Source of the DNA: a virus | Virus record (IMG/VR): IMGVR_UViG_3300027365_000029 | Location: 1 to 40,595 of that record | Length of the DNA: 40,595 nucleotides | Reading direction: 5' to 3' (one strand) | Part shown: positions 36,812-40,595 of the stretch, piece after piece | Layout of the letters: the number at the start of each line of letters is the position of its first letter | Position numbering within the stretch: position 1 is the first letter of the stretch | Program-made: the position numbers and the translations under genes | The notes under the pieces: generated by a model | The model's input: only the letters and a program-made list of their open reading frames with translations | Told to the model about the DNA's origin: nothing | Database searches by the model: none

Positions 36812-37054
36812 TTAAGGTTTTTGGGCTAGCCTGCCCGCACCCGCCGACCGGTAGTCACTGGGAGAACCGCATCCAGGACCCGGTGCAGATCGGCTTGATC
36901 CTGATCTGCGGCCTGCACCGCCCAGCTCTATCCCCCGGGACTTCGAGAAAAATTTTTTAAAGATCCCCAGCCAACCTCCCCGTTTTCGCCGTTTCCCGGC
37001 TGGCCCAGATTGATCCGGGCCGGGGTGAGCACAAAACGGCTTTTGCACGGTCAC
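36812..37054 (-). CDS. First gene of the pL operon, basic protein
   Basis: 80 aa from GTG 37054 (GCAGGGGC upstream). It has a proline- and glycine-rich start, a basic amphipathic stretch (KRRKRGGWLGIFKKFFSKSR), then a low-complexity tail. It sits where lambda encodes the N antiterminator, also a small basic protein, but there is no sequence similarity I can claim. It may be coincidental frame in G+C-rich DNA. Confidence 0.35.
   Translation of the reverse strand: MTVQKPFCAHPGPDQSGPAGKRRKRGGWLGIFKKFFSKSRGIELGGAGRRSGSSRSAPGPGCGSPSDYRSAGAGRLAQKP
36882..36919. other. Two mutually exclusive hairpins near the start of the pL transcript
   Basis: GCAGATC (36885-36891) can pair with GATCTGC (36903-36909). 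GGTGCAG (36882-36888) can instead pair with CTGCACC (36913-36919). The two pairings share bases, so only one can form. No T-run follows. Confidence 0.35.
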
Positions 37055-37102
37055 GCCCCTGCGGAGAGGTGGTTCCGCCGTTTTCGTGCTGTGTTGAGAC
37101 TG

Positions 37103-37132
37103 ATACTATCCAAATGGTTATTTAATTGTCAA
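37103..37132 (-). promoter_or_regulatory. Promoter pL
   Basis: Minus strand TTGACA (37132-37127, perfect -35) and TAGTAT (37108-37103) with an 18-base spacer. It drives the leftward early operon. Confidence 0.65.
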
Positions 37133-37147
37133 GAAAAATAACCAAAT
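37112..37147. promoter_or_regulatory. Operator oL
   Basis: Inverted repeat GGTTATTT (37116-37123) and AAATAACC (37136-37143), with partial symmetry beyond. The pL -35 lies between the half-sites. The same half-site TGGTTATTT recurs at oR (38983). Confidence 0.6.
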
Positions 37148-37206
37148 TGATATACAAAAAACAAAAAAAAGGAGGGGGCTTGCTGGAAGCAAGACGGAAG
37201 GCGGCG

Positions 37207-38178
37207 CTAAGCTAAATTTTTCAGTATTTGTTTTAGGGTCGGCTTTAATCGCTCTAAGTCTTGGAAAGAAGCAACCGTAAAAAATTCTTTATTACGAGTT
37301 TCAACTTTCGGGTTATGCTTGTGGGGATGATAACGAACTAGCCAGGAGCTTTTTTTGTTTTTCTGATGAAAAACTGTATAAGTTTTAGTTTTATAACTTT
37401 CAACTTCGCATTGATGTTCCTTAAAAAAAGAAAAAATCCATTTTTCGGCATTTTTAACAAAAGCCAACTCTGCTTTCTCTTGCTCGAATGCTTTTATGGT
37501 TTCACTTATTTCTTTTTGGTTGTTGGCTACAAAATATTTAATAGCCTCGTCGAGCCAAAAACTAGTTGGATTTATTTTTTGCCTTAATTTTGTAAATTCA
37601 ATATCGCCATTATTTTGAAAATCGTCACTCAAACCTTCTTCAATAATATTAAATATTTCCTTCTTGTCAACGCACTTGTTTATTTCCCTGCTGAGCGCTG
37701 TATTCTCTTCTAGTAAACGGAAAAGGTTTTTCAGATCATTATTAAACATCTCCAACAGGCATAAATAATAGTTGTTGTTTTCAATTAAATCTACCCGTAA
37801 TCTTTCGGGAAAATTTTCAACAGCCTTTTCTAGCGCATTTCTTACCTGCGTTCTTTTATCACTGTCTATATGCGACTCTACCATATTTATAAATTTTTCT
37901 TCATCATTGTATGTGTCATCCAAGTATGAAGAATTAGCCAGTCTTTCGACAACATCTTTGGGCTTATTAAATTTTTTTGGGTTTGTGCTTGAAAAAGTTG
38001 GCTTGGCAGGTTGGACTGTTCTTTTTCGTCGCTTTGGAGGCTGTTTCTTTTGATGCTGGGGGGGATAAAAACTAGACTCAGTTTGTTTGCCTTTTATTTT
38101 ATTCTTTTTAATTTTAAAGTAAGCATACACAAGATAGGCCAAACTAAAAAACAAAACAATCGCTAAAAGTGCGTCCAT
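37207..38178 (-). CDS. Membrane-anchored protein in the Rex position, unknown
   Basis: 323 aa, A+T-rich and asparagine- and lysine-rich unlike the structural genes. An N-terminal anchor (MDALLAIVLFFSLAYLVYAYF) is followed by a basic, proline-rich linker (about 30-75) and a large helical cytoplasmic part. The end is beta-like (SSWLVRYHPHKHNPKVETRN). GACGAGGATTAC precedes ATG 38178. It lies downstream of the CI-type repressor on the same strand and before pL, exactly where lambda carries rexAB, so it is probably expressed from the repressor promoter in the lysogen. An exclusion or defence role is inferred from place and composition only. A toxin or envelope-modifying protein is possible. Confidence 0.7.
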   Translation of the reverse strand: MDALLAIVLFFSLAYLVYAYFKIKKNKIKGKQTESSFYPPQHQKKQPPKRRKRTVQPAKPTFSSTNPKKFNKPKDVVERLANSSYLDDTYNDEEKFINMVESHIDSDKRTQVRNALEKAVENFPERLRVDLIENNNYYLCLLEMFNNDLKNLFRLLEENTALSREINKCVDKKEIFNIIEEGLSDDFQNNGDIEFTKLRQKINPTSFWLDEAIKYFVANNQKEISETIKAFEQEKAELAFVKNAEKWIFSFFKEHQCEVESYKTKTYTVFHQKNKKSSWLVRYHPHKHNPKVETRNKEFFTVASFQDLERLKPTLKQILKNLA

Positions 38179-38199
38179 GTAATCCTCGTCTTTGCAGTA

Positions 38200-38310
38200 T
38201 TATTTTTTCGTCATGTCGCTCCACGACCAGACAACCCTGCCTTTTATAGCTCGCCTTAAGTCGCCTTCATAGTCTGCATTTAAATCAAATATCTCGGGCA
38301 AGTAATCCAT
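38200..38310 (-). CDS. Small protein between repressor and the Rex-position gene
   Basis: 36 aa from ATG 38310: MDYLPEIFDLNADYEGDLRR, ending VVWSWSDMTKK. It lies between two co-oriented genes, 21 bases from the first and 21 from the second. The ribosome site is poor (AGTGACAAC). Composition is like the neighbours. It could be a partner of the following protein. Confidence 0.4.
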   Translation of the reverse strand: MDYLPEIFDLNADYEGDLRRAIKGRVVWSWSDMTKK

Positions 38311-38331
38311 GTTGTCACTAAAAAAAAACCA

Positions 38332-38967
38332 CTAATTCCTGGTCGTTTTTCTTTGCAAACGGACACGTTTGATTGCCAAACCATCATCATCCGGGCTTTG
38401 TACTAAATAAATATTCCCTGGGGGGTCTTGGGGCAAGGTATCATTTCTGTCGATTAACACCAAGTCGCCTGGGTGCAAGGTAGGCTCCATTGAAAGCTGC
38501 CCTCTTCCAATTTCAATGGCTGCTAGATTTGACCTATGGCGTATTGCTTCCTGTCCAGTCCAAACAAGGACCCAGCTTTTAATACTTTCTTCCGGAATAA
38601 TACCAGGCCCGGCCGCGACCGGCATGCTCGCAAGGGGGACAGCTAGATAATTTTCGTCAATAGGCCCTTCAAGCCCTTCTTTGGCAGATATTATTTTGGG
38701 CTTAACAAAATGAACGGATTTTGAAGTTTCGGGGGGAATGTTATCGTCAAAAACAACGCGCCCCCCAATGTTTTCAACAAAATTAAGAAATTTACGTAAA
38801 TTTGTAGTTCGCGTCCCCTTTAGTATCCTATGGACATACATTTTGTCCACGTTCCCAATCTTGGCAATTTCAGATTGAGAAACCCCATCGGACAACATTT
38901 CGCATAGCTTTGATTTAAAATCTTCGAATAAGCTCATTTTGTAATTTAAAGCACAATTCATATTCAT
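38332..38967 (-). CDS. CI-type repressor with LexA-like (S24) self-cleavage domain
   Basis: 211 aa. The N-terminal HTH (SQSEIAKIGNVDKMYVHRIL at about 30-49) would bind oL and oR. The C-terminal S24 domain has nucleophile S159 in GQLSMEPTLHPGDLVLID, general base K200 in GLAIKRVR, and cleavage site A119-G120 in VAAGPG. RecA-activated cleavage, and therefore SOS induction, is expected. Start ATG 38967 has no clear ribosome site; ATG 38937 is the alternative. It is transcribed away from the Cro-like gene across oR. A run of nine T follows its stop on the coding strand. Confidence 0.9.
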   Translation of the reverse strand: MNMNCALNYKMSLFEDFKSKLCEMLSDGVSQSEIAKIGNVDKMYVHRILKGTRTTNLRKFLNFVENIGGRVVFDDNIPPETSKSVHFVKPKIISAKEGLEGPIDENYLAVPLASMPVAAGPGIIPEESIKSWVLVWTGQEAIRHRSNLAAIEIGRGQLSMEPTLHPGDLVLIDRNDTLPQDPPGNIYLVQSPDDDGLAIKRVRLQRKTTRN

Positions 38968-38982
38968 GTGTCTATCTCACTA

Positions 38983-39025
38983 TGGTTATTTTTTACTTGA
39001 CTACTTGTAACCAGATGGATATGGT
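38983..39025 (+). promoter_or_regulatory. Operator oR and promoter pR
   Basis: Half-sites TGGTTATTT (38983-38991) and TAACCA (39008-39013) enclose the -35 TTGACT (38997-39002), as at oL. The -10 is TATGGT (39020-39025) after 17 bases. Initiation would fall at about 39032, the A of the cro ATG. CCAGATGG (39011-39018) and CCAAATGG (39040-39047) resemble CCAAATGG at oL (37110-37117) and may be a second operator class. Confidence 0.62.
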
Positions 39026-39031
39026 GCTCGC

Positions 39032-39289
39032 ATGAATATCCAAATGGACATTATAAACTTCTTAGCCAAGACAGGGTGGAAGCAAGCCAAGCTGGCAAAA
39101 AAAGCTAATATACACCCAATAATTATAAGTCGAATTGTAAGAGGCCAAAGGTCTGGCGTGCATTCAACAACCCTCGAAAAACTTTGGCCTTTTCTTTATG
39201 GTGACTCGCACAACCCTTTTTCCAGCCATCCTCAGAATACAGACTCAAAAGACAAATACAATATATCAAAAGACCAGGGGGAGACATGA
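39032..39289 (+). CDS. Cro-like HTH protein
   Basis: An 85-aa protein with an XRE-type HTH (KQAKLAKKANIHPIIISRIVRG at about 18-39), a helix (TLEKLWPFL) and a polar tail. Divergent from the repressor and first gene of pR, so functionally a Cro. The promoter spacing suggests that the mRNA begins at or next to the ATG (leaderless). The stop overlaps the start of the next gene by four bases. Confidence 0.78.
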   Translation: MNIQMDIINFLAKTGWKQAKLAKKANIHPIIISRIVRGQRSGVHSTTLEKLWPFLYGDSHNPFSSHPQNTDSKDKYNISKDQGET

Positions 39290-39759
39290 TCGACCTGCGT
39301 ATTCACACGGCCAAGCAAGCCTTGGTCCTGGCAAAAATGATGTCCGGATTCACATGCGAGGAAATCGCGGAGAGGTCCGGGACCTCCTACTCGGTGGTGA
39401 GGCGTTATTTCCAGGAGCACGACACCGATTATGCCCCAAGCATCTATCGCATCCCGGCGCTGTGCCAGGCCCTGGGCAATCGGGTCTTGCTTGATTGGCA
39501 AGAGGCGCAGCTCGAAGAGATGAGTGCCGGGGACATCTGCTCCGGTGCGGAGCTGCAGAGCGAACTCAATCGCTTGACCAGGGAGTTGGGTGAACTGGCC
39601 GGGGTAGTGGATGAAGGCGTCCGAGACGGCACGTTGAGCCGGGCCGAAGCCCGCCGGATTAGCGGGGAGGCGCGGGACGTCGAGCGTCAGGCGAGGCGCA
39701 TTCGGGACGGCCTGCAGCATATGTCCGAAAGCACAACCCCCGGGGCCGAGCTGGAGTAA
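39286..39759 (+). CDS. CII-like regulator
   Basis: 157 aa with an N-terminal HTH (IHTAKQALVLAKMMSGF, then EEIAERSGTSYSVVRRYF), a part typical of phage regulatory proteins (IYRIPALCQALGNRVLLDWQ), and a C-terminal helix-rich coiled coil (NRLTRELGELAGVV onward). GGGGGAGAC precedes ATG 39286. Second gene of the rightward early operon, the place of lambda cII. Probably a DNA-binding regulator of lysogeny. Assignment by fold and place. Confidence 0.65.
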   Translation: MIDLRIHTAKQALVLAKMMSGFTCEEIAERSGTSYSVVRRYFQEHDTDYAPSIYRIPALCQALGNRVLLDWQEAQLEEMSAGDICSGAELQSELNRLTRELGELAGVVDEGVRDGTLSRAEARRISGEARDVERQARRIRDGLQHMSESTTPGAELE

Positions 39760-39761
39760 AC

Positions 39762-39956
39762 ATGAGGTGTACAGATCAGGAATTGGAGAGGCTGGAGCTG
39801 CGTCTGGAGCATTGCCCGGAAGTAATGATTGACCCAGAGGTGGCCAAGCGCCTGGTGGAGACATGCCGCTACTATAAGAGGCAGGCGGAAATCGCAATGA
39901 AGATAGCCGGCAAGGGATCGGAGGAAAATCCGCCCATGACGTGGCGATATTATTAA
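39762..39956 (+). CDS. Small early protein, unknown
   Basis: 64 aa, MRCTDQELERLELRLEHCPE at the start, then VAKRLVETCRYYKRQAEIAM. Helical and charged. GGAG lies upstream, two bases after the previous stop. The order regulator, small protein, kinase suggests co-transcription. Not recognised. Confidence 0.58.
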   Translation: MRCTDQELERLELRLEHCPEVMIDPEVAKRLVETCRYYKRQAEIAMKIAGKGSEENPPMTWRYY

Positions 39957-39970
39957 GTGGAGGATCGGCG

Positions 39971-40549
39971 ATGCTGATTGGCATATCCGGGAAGATCGGT
40001 GTGGGCAAAACTACCCTGGCTAATGAAATTTGCAAGTTGTCCGGATTTACTCGGACAGCGTTCGGGGATGTCTTAAAGCGGGAAGTGAGCGAACGGTTCG
40101 GATTTGATCCGCAGCTTTGCTACTCCGCGACCGGGAAAGAGGCGGTGGTTTTTCACCCCGATTTTCCAAATCCCAATGGGGCCATGACTGTGCGTCAGGT
40201 GTTGCAGTGGTACGGTACTGACGTTTGTCGCAAGCAACACCCAGGTTATTGGGTGAGGCGCATGAACGAGGAGATCCCGGACGGGGATGTAATTATTGAT
40301 GATGTGCGCTTCCCGGATGAGGCGGACTTTGTGCGGGACCGGGGCGGCCTGCTTGTGCGGCTGCTGCCCTACCCCGAGTGGATACCCGGGGAGTTTGCAG
40401 AGCATAAGAGCGAGACGGCCCTGGATGACTACAAGCCTTGGGACTTGTTGCTTGCTCCCGACTTCGGCGGACTTCCGGAGATGGCCGAGTTTGTACTGGC
40501 TGAGGTTTGCGCGTTGCAGTCTTCACCCCGCGCCCCTTTTACTACGTGA
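39971..40549 (+). CDS. Deoxynucleoside monophosphate kinase
   Basis: 192 aa from ATG 39971 with GGAGGATCGGC upstream. P-loop GKIGVGKTT at 7-15 (after MLIGIS). Further features are RTAFGDVLKREVSERFG, VRQVLQWYGTDVCRK, a VIIDDVRFPDEADF strand with the acidic pair, and GLLVRLL. These match phage dNMP kinases that raise dNTP supply for replication. Last complete gene of the window; on a circular genome it would lead into the helicase gene at 46. Confidence 0.85.
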   Translation: MLIGISGKIGVGKTTLANEICKLSGFTRTAFGDVLKREVSERFGFDPQLCYSATGKEAVVFHPDFPNPNGAMTVRQVLQWYGTDVCRKQHPGYWVRRMNEEIPDGDVIIDDVRFPDEADFVRDRGGLLVRLLPYPEWIPGEFAEHKSETALDDYKPWDLLLAPDFGGLPEMAEFVLAEVCALQSSPRAPFTT

Positions 40550-40595
40550 CCGGCCAACTCTCAAAGCGGTCGGGGTATTATGGGTCCTTCTGGAG
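40550..40595. other. Window end, short unassigned stretch
   Basis: 46 bases with no complete feature. If the ends are joined, ATG 40580 opens a 33-codon frame across the junction (MGPSGGLRASLNTVENGRGG and on). It is too short to judge. Confidence 0.3.

Overview
The window looks like one nearly or fully complete temperate phage of about 40.6 kb with a lambda-type (siphovirus) layout. It appears to be opened at an arbitrary point of a circle rather than cut from a chromosome. The host is a bacterium with G+C-rich DNA and ordinary GGAGG ribosome-binding sites. A Desulfovibrio-like (Desulfobacterota) host is a guess from general resemblance only. I see no host housekeeping genes.

Layout. Positions 1-3300: SF3 helicase and TOPRIM primase on separate genes, with a repeat-rich gap between them that could be the origin. 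3298-11000: small and large terminase, an Ogr-like zinc protein, a duplicated 100-bp block around a reverse-strand regulator cassette, head-tail joining protein, portal, a protease-capsid fusion and cement protein. 11045-13425: lysis cassette (coiled-coil membrane protein, TraR-like protein, GH108 endolysin, DUF350-like protein, secreted NlpC/P60 enzyme, overlapping spanins). 13412-22083: tail joining, tube, frameshifted chaperone, tape measure and a tail protein with a LapG-like peptidase domain. 22092-30726: adhesion and host-range region with a YadA-like fibre, a sulfotransferase, and a complete diversity-generating retroelement (variable fibre, VR, hairpin, Avd, TR, reverse transcriptase).

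Positions 30750-31011 hold an attP: a tRNA-Ser 3' half flanked on both sides by phased ATTGGCGAT arm-type repeats. Integrase and then a long leftward early operon (30934-37054, minus strand) follow. The operon carries an excisionase-like protein, an interrupted tRNA-like gene, zinc and membrane proteins, a methyltransferase, SSB and several unknowns. The immunity region (37100-39760) is AT-rich. It has pL and its operator, an unknown membrane-anchored protein in the position of lambda rex, a cleavable CI-type repressor, pR and its operator, a Cro-like protein and a CII-like regulator. The window ends with a dNMP kinase. Joined to position 1, this would continue the rightward early operon into helicase and primase, as in lambda.

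How it works together: CI acting on two similar operators would hold the lysogen. On induction pL gives Xis, Int and SSB, and pR gives Cro, the kinase and the replication genes, followed by the late genes. The retroelement diversifies the C-terminal lectin-like domain of the last large tail fibre. The parts most worth study are the retroelement, the interrupted tRNA-like gene, the Rex-position gene, the duplicated regulator cassette, and the sulfotransferase and peptidase encoded among the tail genes.
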